A stretch of 64,000 bases of DNA from Pseudomonas simiae (GCF_900111895.1 NZ_FOKB01000002.1:1-64000); one strand, 5' to 3'; counted from the first letter of the stretch, positions 1 to 9,567 are shown. Numbers and translations are program-made. Notes: generated by a model from the letters alone, not told the origin.

Positions 1-36
1 GGTTTCCCCATGTGAGAGTAGGTCATCGTCAAGATT
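1..36 (+). rRNA. rrf: 5S ribosomal RNA, 3' end (partial)
   Basis: The first 36 bases match the 3' end of Pseudomonas 5S rRNA, with the GTGAGAGTAGGTCATCGTCAA stretch that closes the terminal stem. The rest lies outside the left edge. An rRNA operon therefore ends here, transcribed rightwards. Confidence 0.9.
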
Positions 37-45
37 AAATTCCAG

Positions 46-82
46 AACCCCTGTTTGCTAACGCAGACAGGGGTTTTGTTTT
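46..82 (+). terminator. Rho-independent terminator of the rRNA operon
   Basis: An inverted repeat (AACCCCTGT paired with ACAGGGGTT) with a short loop is followed directly by a T-rich tract. It starts ten bases after the 5S end, as expected for the end of an rrn operon. Confidence 0.85.
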
Positions 83-194
83 GGGCGGTCGAAAACATTA
101 GCGCCTCGAATCCCCCGACAAATTTGCACAGTTATTTCTGAACCAGACCACTAGAATAGGCACCTAACCTTTTTTTAGAGTCCGAGCCCTACTT

Positions 195-854
195 ATGCCC
201 GATCCGGTTGATGCCCTTGAGGTGTCGGATTTACCGCTGGACGACCTGGTGGCATGCCATGAGTGCGACTTGCTGATGCGCAAACCAGTGCTCGCCCTTG
301 GCGAAAAAGCCCAATGCCCGCGTTGCGGTTACGAGCTATACGCTCACCGCCACAACGTCGTTGAGCGAAGCCTCGCCTTGGTGCTGGCGGCGTTGCTGTT
401 GTACATCCCCGCGAACTTTCTGCCGATCATGCAGCTCAATCTACTTGGGCAGTCCTCTGAAGACACGGTATGGAGCGGCGTCGTTGGCTTGTTCGATACC
501 GGCATGCAAGGCGTTGCCGCCGTGGTATTCCTATGCAGCATGGGTATCCCATTGCTCAAGCTGCTTTGCCAGTTGGCAGTGTTGCTCAGCATTCGCTGGA
601 ACATCGGCCGCAGTTATGGACTGCTGTTTTACCGCATCTACCATCACATGAAAGACTGGGGGATGTTGGAGGTCTATCTGATGGGCGTACTGGTGGCGAT
701 CGTTAAACTCGCCGACATGGCCGCCATCACGGTGGGCCTGGGTCTTGTCTGTTTCGTCAGCTTATTAATGGTTCAGGTGCTGCTTGAGGTGGTGATGTCG
801 CCCCACCAGATCTGGCAAGCGTTGTCAGGAGAGGATGATCATGCGGGCGATTGA
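195..854 (+). CDS. pqiA: PqiA-family membrane protein (first single-domain copy)
   Basis: Integral inner-membrane protein of the paraquat-inducible protein A family, 219 residues. A zinc-ribbon-like CxxC pair (Cys21/24 and Cys41/44) precedes about four membrane helices. Members work with MCE proteins in lipid traffic between inner and outer membrane (known for PqiABC and LetAB of E. coli). E. coli PqiA has two such domains in one chain; here each domain is a separate gene. It overlaps the next gene by 14 bases and is first in the pqi operon. The family is clear, the exact lipid is unknown. Confidence 0.9.
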   Translation: MPDPVDALEVSDLPLDDLVACHECDLLMRKPVLALGEKAQCPRCGYELYAHRHNVVERSLALVLAALLLYIPANFLPIMQLNLLGQSSEDTVWSGVVGLFDTGMQGVAAVVFLCSMGIPLLKLLCQLAVLLSIRWNIGRSYGLLFYRIYHHMKDWGMLEVYLMGVLVAIVKLADMAAITVGLGLVCFVSLLMVQVLLEVVMSPHQIWQALSGEDDHAGD

Positions 855-1464
855 TGCAGGCATTCTGATTTGTACCGAATGCCATGAGTTGAACAAGCAA
901 GACCCCGATAGCGACGAGCAGCTCTGCACGCGCTGCGGTGCGTTGATCCATGCCCGGCGCCCCAATAGCCTCACTCGCACCTGGGCGTTGCTGATCACTG
1001 CGGCAATTTTGTACATCCCCGCCAACCTGCTCCCCATCATGACGATCAATTCCTTGGGGCAGGGGGATCCCAGTACCATCATGGCCGGTGTGATCCAACT
1101 CGTTCAGCACGGCATGTTCCCTATCGCCGCCGTGGTGTTTATCGCCAGTATCCTGGTGCCGACATTTAAGCTGGTCGGCATAGGTCTGCTACTGTTCTCG
1201 GTGCAGCGTCACCAACCGCTGTCCGCGCAACAACGCATTGTGATGTACCGTTTTATCGAATTCATTGGCCGCTGGTCCATGCTGGATATCTTCGTGATCG
1301 CCATCCTGGTGGCGGTTGTAAACTTTGGGCGACTTGCCAGCGTCGAGGCTAATCTCGGCGCGGCAGCGTTCGCCAGTGTGGTGATCTTGACGATGCTTGC
1401 CGCAGTAACTTTCGATCCCCGACTGATTTGGGATAACACGGAGTCGGACGACGACCATGAGTGA
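841..1464 (+). CDS. pqiA: PqiA-family membrane protein (second single-domain copy)
   Basis: Second half-PqiA protein of 207 residues, with Cys11/14 and Cys29/32 forming the N-terminal zinc-ribbon-like motif and four predicted membrane helices. Two in-frame ATGs lie at 835 and 841. The second was chosen because AGGAG sits nine bases before it, against three before the first. It overlaps the upstream pqiA by 14 bases and the downstream pqiB by 8, so the three genes are translationally coupled. It probably pairs with the first copy to make the unit equal to one E. coli PqiA or LetA. Confidence 0.9.
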   Translation: MRAIDAGILICTECHELNKQDPDSDEQLCTRCGALIHARRPNSLTRTWALLITAAILYIPANLLPIMTINSLGQGDPSTIMAGVIQLVQHGMFPIAAVVFIASILVPTFKLVGIGLLLFSVQRHQPLSAQQRIVMYRFIEFIGRWSMLDIFVIAILVAVVNFGRLASVEANLGAAAFASVVILTMLAAVTFDPRLIWDNTESDDDHE

Positions 1465-3760
1465 TTTGCCTAAAGCTAAAACCCGCCCAGCTTCCAACTG
1501 GTCGGCTATTTGGGTGCTGCCCCTGATTGCCCTGATCATCGGTGGCTGGCTGGGGTGGCGTGCCTATTCCCAACAAGGCATCGATATCCAGGTGCGCTTT
1601 GAAAGCGGCGAAGGCATCCAGGTCAACAAGACCGAAGTGGTCTACAAAGGTATGCCGGTGGGCAAGGTCAAGGCTCTGGCCTTGGACGACGAGGGTAACA
1701 ATCGCGGGGTGATCGCTACCATCGAGATGAACAAGGACGTCGACCAATACCTCAAAACCAATACGCGCTTCTGGCTGGTCAAACCGAGCGTTAGCCTCGC
1801 CGGTATCACCGGCCTGGAAACCCTGGTGTCAGGCAACTACATCGCCGCCAGCCCAGGCGACGGTGAACCCACGCGCAAATTCAAGGCGCTCTCCGAAGAG
1901 CCGCCGTTGTCCGACGCGAAACCGGGCCTGCACTTGACCGTCAAGGCCGACCGCCTTGGTTCGCTCAACCGTGGCAGTCCGGTGTTCTACAAACAGATCC
2001 AGGTCGGTCAGGTCAAAAGCTACTTGCTCTCCGAAGACCAGAGCACGGTCGAGATCAAGGTCTACATCGAGCCAACCTACGCCAGTCTTGTGCGTAAACA
2101 CACACGGTTCTGGAACGCCAGCGGCATCAGCATCGACGCCAATCTCTCCGGTGTAAAAGTCCGCAGCGAATCCCTTTCCAGCATCGTCGCCGGCGGCATC
2201 GCCTTCGCCACGCCGGAAAATCGCAAGGACAGCCCGCCCACGGATCCGAGCCTGCCCTTCCGTTTGTACGAGGATTTTGACGCGGCCGCAGCCGGCATCC
2301 GGGTCAAGGTCAAGCTCACCGACTTCGAAGGTCTGCAAGCTGGCCGTACGCCAGTGATGTACAAAGGCATCCAGGTCGGTAGCCTGAAAACCCTGAAGGT
2401 CGACCCGGACCTGTCCAGCGCCAACGCAGAACTGACCCTCGACCCACTGGCCGAGGATTACCTGGTGCAAGACACCCAGTTCTGGGTGGTCAAACCTTCG
2501 ATTTCCCTGGCCGGCATCACCGGGCTTGAAGCCTTGGTCAAAGGCAATTACATCGCCATCCGCCCTGGTGACAAAGGCACCGCCCCACAGCGCGAATTCG
2601 TTGCCCGCGCCAAGGCTCCACCGTTGGACCTGCGCTCACCAGGCCTGCACATGGTGTTGTTCACCGACAACCTCGGCTCCCTGGATGTCGGCAGTCCGAT
2701 CCTCTACAAGCAGGTCAAGGTCGGCTCGGTGCAGAGCTACCAGTTCTCGCGCAAGAACAAGCAATTGGTGATCGGCGTCCATATCGAGAAGGAATACGAA
2801 AACCTGGTCAACGGCTCGACGCGTTTCTGGAATGCCAGCGGCGTCACCCTGACCGGTGGCCTCACAGGCGGCATCCAGGTCAAGAGTGAATCCCTGGCCA
2901 GCCTGATGGCCGGCGGCATCGCCTTCGAAACCCCGGAGCCGAACGTGCCTCTGAAAAAGCGCATCCCGCGTTTCCGCTTGTTTGCCGACCGCGAAGCCGC
3001 CAACCAACACGGCACCTTGGTGACCATCAAGGTCGACCGCGCCGATGGCATGCGTCCTGGCACGCCCGTACGTTTCAAAGGTTTGGACGTCGGTAAGATT
3101 GAGAGTGTCGACCTGAGTGCCGACATGCAATCGGTGCTGCTCAGCGCCCGTATCACCCAAGTGGCAGACCGCATTGCCCGCGCCGGCAGTCAGTTCTGGG
3201 TGGTCAAGCCTGAGCTGGGACTGATGAAAACCTCTAATCTGGAAACCCTGGTCACCGGGCAATACATTGAAGTGCTGCCAGCGGCGAAAAATGCCGGCCC
3301 ACAAAAGAGTTTCGTCGCGCTGGATCAACCCCCGGAAGCCGTGCACCAGGAAGCTGGCTTGAGCCTCACCCTCAGCGCCGCACGCCGCGGTTCACTGAAG
3401 GAAGGCGTACCGGTCACTTACCGAGAAGTCACCGTGGGCAAAGTGACCGGCTACGAATTGGGCCAGACCGCTGACCGCGTACTGATCCACATCCTGATCG
3501 AGCCCAAGTACGCTCCCCTGGTGCGCAGCGGCAGCCGCTTCTGGAACACCAGTGGCTTTGGTCTCGACTTTGGGCTGTTCAAAGGCGCGACGGTACGCAC
3601 CGAGTCCCTGGAAACCCTGGTCGCCGGCGGTATCGCCTTCGCCACCCCAGACGGTGAGCGCATGGGCAACCCCGCCCGCCCACAGCAAACCTTCGCGCTG
3701 TTCGACAAGTTCGAAGATGAATGGCTGACCTGGGCGCCTAAAATCCCACTCGGCAAATAA
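1457..3760 (+). CDS. pqiB: PqiB/LetB-like MCE protein with six MCE domains
   Basis: 767-residue periplasmic lipid-transport protein anchored by one N-terminal helix (about residues 17-36). Six MCE (mammalian cell entry) domains follow in tandem. Each is recognisable from a G-x-x-V-x-(Y/F)-(K/R)-x-(I/V/M)-x-V-G core, near nucleotides 1640, 1970, 2345, 2690, 3060 and 3405. E. coli PqiB has three MCE domains and LetB seven, so this is an intermediate. Stacked MCE rings form a tunnel across the periplasm in this family. The partners are the two upstream PqiA proteins. No PqiC-like lipoprotein gene follows. Confidence 0.9.
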   Translation: MSDLPKAKTRPASNWSAIWVLPLIALIIGGWLGWRAYSQQGIDIQVRFESGEGIQVNKTEVVYKGMPVGKVKALALDDEGNNRGVIATIEMNKDVDQYLKTNTRFWLVKPSVSLAGITGLETLVSGNYIAASPGDGEPTRKFKALSEEPPLSDAKPGLHLTVKADRLGSLNRGSPVFYKQIQVGQVKSYLLSEDQSTVEIKVYIEPTYASLVRKHTRFWNASGISIDANLSGVKVRSESLSSIVAGGIAFATPENRKDSPPTDPSLPFRLYEDFDAAAAGIRVKVKLTDFEGLQAGRTPVMYKGIQVGSLKTLKVDPDLSSANAELTLDPLAEDYLVQDTQFWVVKPSISLAGITGLEALVKGNYIAIRPGDKGTAPQREFVARAKAPPLDLRSPGLHMVLFTDNLGSLDVGSPILYKQVKVGSVQSYQFSRKNKQLVIGVHIEKEYENLVNGSTRFWNASGVTLTGGLTGGIQVKSESLASLMAGGIAFETPEPNVPLKKRIPRFRLFADREAANQHGTLVTIKVDRADGMRPGTPVRFKGLDVGKIESVDLSADMQSVLLSARITQVADRIARAGSQFWVVKPELGLMKTSNLETLVTGQYIEVLPAAKNAGPQKSFVALDQPPEAVHQEAGLSLTLSAARRGSLKEGVPVTYREVTVGKVTGYELGQTADRVLIHILIEPKYAPLVRSGSRFWNTSGFGLDFGLFKGATVRTESLETLVAGGIAFATPDGERMGNPARPQQTFALFDKFEDEWLTWAPKIPLGK

Positions 3761-3770
3761 ACGCCGACAA

Positions 3771-3803
3771 AAAAGGCCGCGATCCCGAAGATCGCGGCCT
3801 TTT
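3771..3803. terminator. Bidirectional terminator between pqiB and mksF
   Basis: A perfect 14-bp stem (AAAAGGCCGCGATC with its complement) around a 5-base loop, with A-run and T-run on the two flanks. It can terminate pqiB from the left and mksF from the right, which converge here. Confidence 0.88.
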
Positions 3804-3821
3804 GCATTTCAGCGAAACAAA

Positions 3822-6662
3822 TCAGACTTCATCCAACTCCGGCTCATCCGCCTGCACATTCATTGTCGCCTTCACCACATCGTGGCGACGGATGTACTTC
3901 CAGTCCGCCTCGTCGATATAGATCCCGTTCGGCCCACTGCCGCCTTCCAGGTCGATCGCCACCTGGGCGGATACTTGTGGCTTCACGCTGGCCAAAATCG
4001 GCACGAAGCCCAGCTGCAAGCTGGTTTCCAGCAACGCCGCCTGGTTCTTCTCGTCGATGTCCGCCGCTTCGTCAAGGTAGTACGGCAAGCGCACACGCCC
4101 AGCCTGGTCGCGGTCCATCAAGTGCAGCAACAGATACATGTTGGTCAGCGCCTTGATGGTCATGGTGGTGCCGTTGGACGCCGCACCATCGATGTCGGTG
4201 TGAATCACTGGCTGGCCATGCACCTTGGTGATTTCGAACGCCAGCTCGAACAAGTCCTTGAGGCCCAACTGGTTATGGTTGGCCGCCACCAGGCGAGCCA
4301 GGTATTCCTTGGCTTCTTCGTTCTTGTTGTCTTGTTCGGCGCTCTGGCTCAGGTCGAACACCGACAGCGTCTCGCCTTCTTCATACTGGCCGGCACTGTG
4401 GATGATCTGGTCGATATGCTTGAGGGCTTCCTTGTTCGGCGCGAGCACGATGCGGAAGCTTTGCAGGTTGGAGACCTGGCGTTTGTTGATCTCACGGTTG
4501 AACAGCGCCAACTGGTGCTCAAGGCTGTCGTAGTCGCTGCGAATATTGCGCAGGGTCCGCGCAATGTCGGTGACCGCCGCACGGCGCGCCTTGCCCAACG
4601 TCAGGGCTTCATCGGTACGGTGTGCATAGGCGTTGATCAACAACTGCAGGCGACGCTCGACATCGTCCTCGCTGTCGAACTTGGCCACGCCCTTGAGACG
4701 TACCTGGGCATACAGTGCTTCGATCTGCCCATCGGCGCGCAGCAGACCTTGCCAGCTGTCCTGATAGTCATTGAGCAGGGGCAGCAGGTTGTCCATGGAG
4801 TCGTCGACCGGGTCCATGAACGGCGTACCGAATGGCAAGTCCGCCGGCAGCAGTTGACGACGGCGCAATGCGTCATCCAGCGTGCGTTGCTTGGCTTCCA
4901 TATCGCCGATCTGACGGCCCACCAGTTGCAGCTTGGCCGACAGCTGCTGGACGCGTTCAGTGAAGGCATCACTGGAGCGTTTCAACTCATCCTGCGCTGC
5001 TTCCATCTGCGCCAGGTTTTCCAGCTTCTCGCCTTCCTCCGCGCTCAGGGTTTGTGCACGGCGGAAGTCTTCCAGCGCCTTTTGTGCATCCAGCACCTGT
5101 TGGTACAGCGCTTCGGTCTGAGTCTTGCTCGCAGCGCGGTCAGACGCGACGGCCTGCTGGGTTTTCAGTTGCTTGAGTTCTTTTTCCAGGCGCTCTTTCT
5201 GGTCGCGCAATGCCGCGCGATCCGCAAGCGCCTGCAACGCCGGCGGTTCGATGTGGGAGATGTCGATGGACAGCCCCGGTACTTCAAAGCGTTCGCCTTT
5301 GAAGCCATCGAGGATCTGCTCCAGGGATTTGACCCACTGGCCATCCTCGTCCAGCGTGATGCCATGCTCGCCCAACGGCAGGCTGAACAACGAACTGTTG
5401 AACAGACGCATCAGACGCTCGACATCTTGCTGTGAGAATTCTTCCCGCAGCTTGGCGTAGCTGTTGTTGTCCGCATGGTCGAGCTGCTGTTTGACCGACT
5501 TCAGGCGCTTTTCCAGGTCGCGCAGGCGCTCGTCCAGATCCTCGGCGCTGAACTGCCGCGACTGCGCCAATGCGCCCGCCAGCTCATCGTGAGCATCCTT
5601 GGCTGCCAGCAGCTGTTGCTCTAGCACCTTCACGTCATCCACCAGCGCAAAGCGATGTTTGAGCACCGACAGCTCACCCAGCCAACGCTGGATCCCGCTG
5701 ATCTCACGCTCCAGGCGCATCAATTCCTGGGTGCCGCCGCGCTGGTCATTCTGCAGCGCGTCCTGCTCGTTACGGTAATGCTCGGCCTGAATGGTCAGTT
5801 CTTCCTTGCGCGCACTGGCGTAGTCCGACCAGGTGCCCAGCAACGAATCCAGCAAGGGTGACAGGCGATGCAATTTGCCGCGCAGGATGTCGCGTTGTTT
5901 CACGCCGTTGGAAAGCGCTTCGACCAATGGACCGGCGGCGACCAAGGAGTTGTAGTCCTGCTCCATGCGCCTTACATCGCGGAAGGCTTCTTCGCACGCA
6001 GCGATGTAATCCACGCTGCCGGAACGCAGGCTGTGTTCAAACGCATCGAGGAACAGCTGCTTGAGCTTGGCCGCGGTGATTTCCCGCATGTGCAGCAGGT
6101 TGATAAACAGCGCGCGGAAGGTCTTCAGGCTTTGTTCGCTGGTGGAGCGCAGCGGAATCAGGGTCAAGTCCAGCGGAATCGACGTATGGCCGCCCACCAG
6201 CAAACGACGTAGCTCATCGGGCTTGAGTTCGTAGGCTTTCAAACCCTCGCGCTCAAGGTTGGTGAACAGCTCCTTCTGGCGCAGGCAGGTGTCGTTCTTC
6301 TGGTAGTGGGCCAAGTCCAGCTTGCCGGCATAGGCGAAGAACTGGTGACCGAAACCACCGCCCGGGCCGCGACCGACCACGCCGATCACGTGCGGGCCGT
6401 GGGGTAGAGAGACCTCCACCAGGATGTAGCTGGTATCGGTGGCGAAATAGAAACGCCGCGATTGCTCCAGGGTGTACTTGCCGAAACTCATGTCCGACAT
6501 GCGCGCCAGGATCGGGAACTGCAAGGCGTTGATCGACGCGGATTTACCCAGGTTGTTCGCGCCATACACCGACAGCGGTTCTTCCAGTGGGAACAGGCCC
6601 AGGCTGTAACCGGCGGTGTTCAATAGGGCGAAGCGGCGGATGCCGTAGCGTTCCTTACTCAT
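3822..6662 (-). CDS. mksF: MksF, SMC-like ATPase of the MksBEF condensin
   Basis: 946-residue SMC-type ATPase of the MukBEF-like MksBEF condensin, which organises the chromosome. The N-terminus carries Walker A GANNLGKS (residues 34-41). Long heptad-rich coiled-coil arms occupy the centre, and a Walker B-like LDEAADID lies near residue 860 close to the C-terminus. Length agrees with Pseudomonas MksF. Its ATG overlaps the stop of mksE by four bases (ATGA), indicating coupling. The operon reads mksB-mksE-mksF leftwards. No JetD/MksG-type nuclease gene adjoins it, so this looks like the chromosomal condensin rather than a Wadjet anti-plasmid system. Confidence 0.93.
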   Translation of the reverse strand: MSKERYGIRRFALLNTAGYSLGLFPLEEPLSVYGANNLGKSASINALQFPILARMSDMSFGKYTLEQSRRFYFATDTSYILVEVSLPHGPHVIGVVGRGPGGGFGHQFFAYAGKLDLAHYQKNDTCLRQKELFTNLEREGLKAYELKPDELRRLLVGGHTSIPLDLTLIPLRSTSEQSLKTFRALFINLLHMREITAAKLKQLFLDAFEHSLRSGSVDYIAACEEAFRDVRRMEQDYNSLVAAGPLVEALSNGVKQRDILRGKLHRLSPLLDSLLGTWSDYASARKEELTIQAEHYRNEQDALQNDQRGGTQELMRLEREISGIQRWLGELSVLKHRFALVDDVKVLEQQLLAAKDAHDELAGALAQSRQFSAEDLDERLRDLEKRLKSVKQQLDHADNNSYAKLREEFSQQDVERLMRLFNSSLFSLPLGEHGITLDEDGQWVKSLEQILDGFKGERFEVPGLSIDISHIEPPALQALADRAALRDQKERLEKELKQLKTQQAVASDRAASKTQTEALYQQVLDAQKALEDFRRAQTLSAEEGEKLENLAQMEAAQDELKRSSDAFTERVQQLSAKLQLVGRQIGDMEAKQRTLDDALRRRQLLPADLPFGTPFMDPVDDSMDNLLPLLNDYQDSWQGLLRADGQIEALYAQVRLKGVAKFDSEDDVERRLQLLINAYAHRTDEALTLGKARRAAVTDIARTLRNIRSDYDSLEHQLALFNREINKRQVSNLQSFRIVLAPNKEALKHIDQIIHSAGQYEEGETLSVFDLSQSAEQDNKNEEAKEYLARLVAANHNQLGLKDLFELAFEITKVHGQPVIHTDIDGAASNGTTMTIKALTNMYLLLHLMDRDQAGRVRLPYYLDEAADIDEKNQAALLETSLQLGFVPILASVKPQVSAQVAIDLEGGSGPNGIYIDEADWKYIRRHDVVKATMNVQADEPELDEV

Positions 6663-7366
6663 GCGTCGGTCTCCTGTTCTTCGGCAATGGCGCGGGCCAG
6701 GGCGTCTTCTTCGCTTTCGTCCGCAAAGTCACTCAAGTCCAGCGGGTCATCGGTTTTCAGCAATTTCTCATCGCTGTCTTCGTCGATGATCACCGGTGCC
6801 GGCAGCGGCAACACGCTATGGATGCTGGCCGCAAGATCGCGGTCCTGCTGCACCGACAGGCACACATCGAGGAAACGGTGCATTGGCGGCAGGAAGCGAT
6901 AGATGCCGTTGTCTTCGCTGGCGAACCCGAGTTGAGTCATGCGGCGCATGATTTTCTCTTCGAGCTCTTCCTGGGTCTGCACTTCGGCCTGGATAAACAG
7001 GTCGCGGTACTTCTCCAGCAGCGACGGCAGTTCATCACGGCCCAGGCTGCCACCATCCAGCACGGCAATCGGGTCACGGCCCTGATCGGCCAGGTGCTCG
7101 ACGATGATGAAGGTGAACAACGCCAGGCGCTGGGCGGTCTTGTTAACCTGCGCGGCGGCCACGGCGGTGTCCGGCACGAAGTAGTAGAAGCCGCGGGTAT
7201 CGCAGACCAGCTCAAAGCCCAAAGCCTTGAACAGCGTGCGGTACTGGTCTTGGAAGTTCGACAGTTGCGCGTACAGCTCCGGGTCGCGGCGGCTGACGTG
7301 GTAACCCTTGAACAGCTCGCGAAAGATCGGCGCCAGCTGGGACAGTTCGGATAGATCAAGATGCAT
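6659..7366 (-). CDS. mksE: MksE, condensin accessory subunit
   Basis: 235-residue protein in the KITE-type position of the MksBEF condensin, between kleisin and ATPase genes. The N-terminus (HLDLSELSQLAPIFRELFKG) and an acidic C-terminal tail are typical of MksE. It overlaps mksB by 11 bases and mksF by 4. MksE is expected to bind the MksB kleisin and regulate the MksF ATPase on DNA. Assignment rests on gene order and general sequence character. Confidence 0.9.
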   Translation of the reverse strand: MHLDLSELSQLAPIFRELFKGYHVSRRDPELYAQLSNFQDQYRTLFKALGFELVCDTRGFYYFVPDTAVAAAQVNKTAQRLALFTFIIVEHLADQGRDPIAVLDGGSLGRDELPSLLEKYRDLFIQAEVQTQEELEEKIMRRMTQLGFASEDNGIYRFLPPMHRFLDVCLSVQQDRDLAASIHSVLPLPAPVIIDEDSDEKLLKTDDPLDLSDFADESEEDALARAIAEEQETDA

Positions 7367-8633
7367 GAGGTGTACTCGCAGAGTGCTCGGCGACGTCGGA
7401 TCCAGCCGGGAGCAGGGCGAATGAGCGCAGGCTGACCTGGTGCTCGTGTGTGTGGTAATCGCGGCGTTCCAGGCGCTCGCGCTTGAAGCGTTTTTCGCGG
7501 GACAGGCGCGAGAACCAGTACAGCAATTCGTCGGTGGCGCCGTCCGGTTCCTGTTCCAGCAGCCAGGTCATCAGATCCGGCATCGGCAGTGCGTCTTCGC
7601 AGCGCTCGAGCATCTCCTTGACCGTGCGCGGTGCGCGCTGGGCGTCGCCCTTGTGGGACTTGTGCGCCTTGGGGAAACGCGCCGGTTTCGGCTCGAAATT
7701 CGCCAGGGCGTACACATAGGCTTCGACCTGGCTGGCACTGCCGAGAAACGTGCTTTGCGGCCGGGTGAACATCGGCATCGCCGCTTGCGGCACCGCGTCC
7801 AGGCCTTTGCGGCGAATCGCCGACAGCGCCAGCGCCGCGCCACGGGTCACGGCATTGTGTCGGCGGGCTTCTTCACGCAGTGGCAGCAACAGCTCGCGGG
7901 CGTGACGCAAGGTCAGCTGGGCGCTGGTCTGCATTTCGAGGATGCGCGCGTGAGTGCGCAGCAGCATGTCGTCATCCACCAGGTGGCCGAGGCGCTGTTG
8001 CTCGGTGAGCATGCGCAGCAGCACATTCTCCACCTTGCGCACGCCTTGCTCGAACGCGCCGTCGGCGTTCACCAATTGGATCATCGGTTCGACGTACTCG
8101 TCCCAGGTGGCCAACACCTCCGCGTAACGCTGGCGCAACGGGATCTGCCGGTCGCTGGTCTTGGCGCGGTCGGCCACGGCAGCGAGGGCCTGTTCGTCGT
8201 TGGCGAGTTTTTTCAGCACGTCCCGCACGCGCATGTCGAGCAGGCGCAGTTGGCGGGCCAGGTCGTGGCCATCACGGATGTCGAAGGCGTCCTGGATATA
8301 ACCCGCCAGGCGCTCAAGGTGGCGCAGGTAGGCTTCGATTTCCAGGCACAGGCCAAGCCGGTGCTCCTTGCGAAGATAGGCGAGGAAGTCGTGGATCTGT
8401 GCGTTGAGCTCGAAACGGTTCGGGCTCTTGGCGACAGGCACCAGGATATCCAGGCGAATCCACACGTCCAGCAGGCTGGTGATGTCCTGGGGCGTGCTGT
8501 CCAGTTGTTGGGCGGCCAATTGTGCGCGCAGTTCACCCAGGCTCAGGGTGCCTTGGTCGAAGTGTTCGCACAGTGGCTCAAGTAAGGCCCAGTGTTCGGC
8601 GAGGGCGCGCAGGACGCGCTTGGGTTCGATCAT
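7356..8633 (-). CDS. mksB: MksB, kleisin subunit of the MksBEF condensin
   Basis: 425-residue first gene of the mks operon, matching the kleisin-like MksB subunit (equivalent to MukF). It is rich in helices with a winged-helix-like N-terminal part, as expected for a protein bridging two MksF heads. The order mksB-mksE-mksF equals PA4686-PA4684 of P. aeruginosa as I recall. The divergent neighbour starts about 150 bases away, so the promoters lie in 8634-8781. Confidence 0.9.
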   Translation of the reverse strand: MIEPKRVLRALAEHWALLEPLCEHFDQGTLSLGELRAQLAAQQLDSTPQDITSLLDVWIRLDILVPVAKSPNRFELNAQIHDFLAYLRKEHRLGLCLEIEAYLRHLERLAGYIQDAFDIRDGHDLARQLRLLDMRVRDVLKKLANDEQALAAVADRAKTSDRQIPLRQRYAEVLATWDEYVEPMIQLVNADGAFEQGVRKVENVLLRMLTEQQRLGHLVDDDMLLRTHARILEMQTSAQLTLRHARELLLPLREEARRHNAVTRGAALALSAIRRKGLDAVPQAAMPMFTRPQSTFLGSASQVEAYVYALANFEPKPARFPKAHKSHKGDAQRAPRTVKEMLERCEDALPMPDLMTWLLEQEPDGATDELLYWFSRLSREKRFKRERLERRDYHTHEHQVSLRSFALLPAGSDVAEHSASTPHAS

Positions 8634-8781
8634 GGGAATGGCCGGCTGGTTGGCGATTAAAAGTCGCGATTGTACTGCATCGGGCGCGGGATTTATCCAC
8701 AGCCGGTCAGTGCGCAGTGGGCGATTGTTGCCGAACAGCGGTAGAATCCCCGCTCTTTAGTTATCCACAAGTGGCCGAGCT

Positions 8782-9567
8782 GTGCTTATCGAGTCCCGAC
8801 GTCGCGCTTACTTGACCGCCATGCAGGTGGTCAACTGGCTGCCCCGCACCGAACTGCCGTTTGCCGCGCCGTCGCGGCCGGAGCTGTTGCAGGCGCTTGA
8901 GCCCTTTGAGGCGTTCGAGTCGTCGGGCGAGGAGGCGGCCGCGCCGGTGGCGGTGGTCAAGCCTGCGCCTGAGACGCGCCCGGTCGTCGAACGGGCGAAG
9001 GTCGAAGTGCCGCGTCCGTCGCCGGTGACCAAGGCCGCCAAGGTGGTGGAAGAGGCGGCGCCGGTGGTCAAGGCCCCGGTGGTGCCGCCACCGCGTTTTG
9101 CCCTGCAATTGCTGCGTGCCGGACGCTGTCTGCTGCTGGTGGAATTGCCCACCGGCGAACGTTTCCAGACCCGCGACCCTGCCTACATGCTGCTCAAGGA
9201 CATGCTGCGCGCCGCCGGCCTGCCCGACAGCCCGCAGATCGTCGGCGACCCGGTGCGCTGGCCGCTTCTGGTCCGCGGCAACATGGACCAGGGCCCGGAA
9301 GCCGCTCGGGATTTTGTGCAAGGTTTTGTGTCGGCACGCCTGGAGGACGAACCCTGTGTGTGCCTGTGGCTGATCGGCCTGCCCGCCGTGCGCTTTGCCG
9401 GCGAAGCCAATGCCGAAGCCTGGTATCGCGAACTGCAGGTCGAAGGCCTGGGTTCGGTATGGGCCCTGCCGGGCCTGGAATTATTAATGGAAGAGCCACA
9501 GCGTAAGGCTGATGTCTGGCAAGCCATGCGCCGGCTGATGGCGCGCTGGAAAACAACCGATGAGTGA
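8782..9567 (+). CDS. holD: Probable DNA polymerase III psi subunit (HolD-like)
   Basis: 261-residue protein with a conserved N-terminal block, a Pro/Ala/Val-rich linker (about residues 50-110) and a compact C-terminal domain. It overlaps rimI by 8 bases. In E. coli the psi gene holD sits directly upstream of rimI. From memory, the divergent pseudomonad psi was identified in the same place (PA4679). If so it joins the clamp loader to chi and SSB. Such proteins are often misnamed energy transducer TonB because of the proline-rich linker; no TonB C-terminal fold or membrane anchor is visible. The start is GTG; an ATG 39 bases on is an alternative. Confidence 0.65.
   Translation: MLIESRRRAYLTAMQVVNWLPRTELPFAAPSRPELLQALEPFEAFESSGEEAAAPVAVVKPAPETRPVVERAKVEVPRPSPVTKAAKVVEEAAPVVKAPVVPPPRFALQLLRAGRCLLLVELPTGERFQTRDPAYMLLKDMLRAAGLPDSPQIVGDPVRWPLLVRGNMDQGPEAARDFVQGFVSARLEDEPCVCLWLIGLPAVRFAGEANAEAWYRELQVEGLGSVWALPGLELLMEEPQRKADVWQAMRRLMARWKTTDE

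Noticed and set aside
3882..5435. 517-codon open frame opposite mksF
   Set aside because: Composition is that of a codon-complement shadow of the coiled-coil ATPase, and it has no family features or ribosome binding site.
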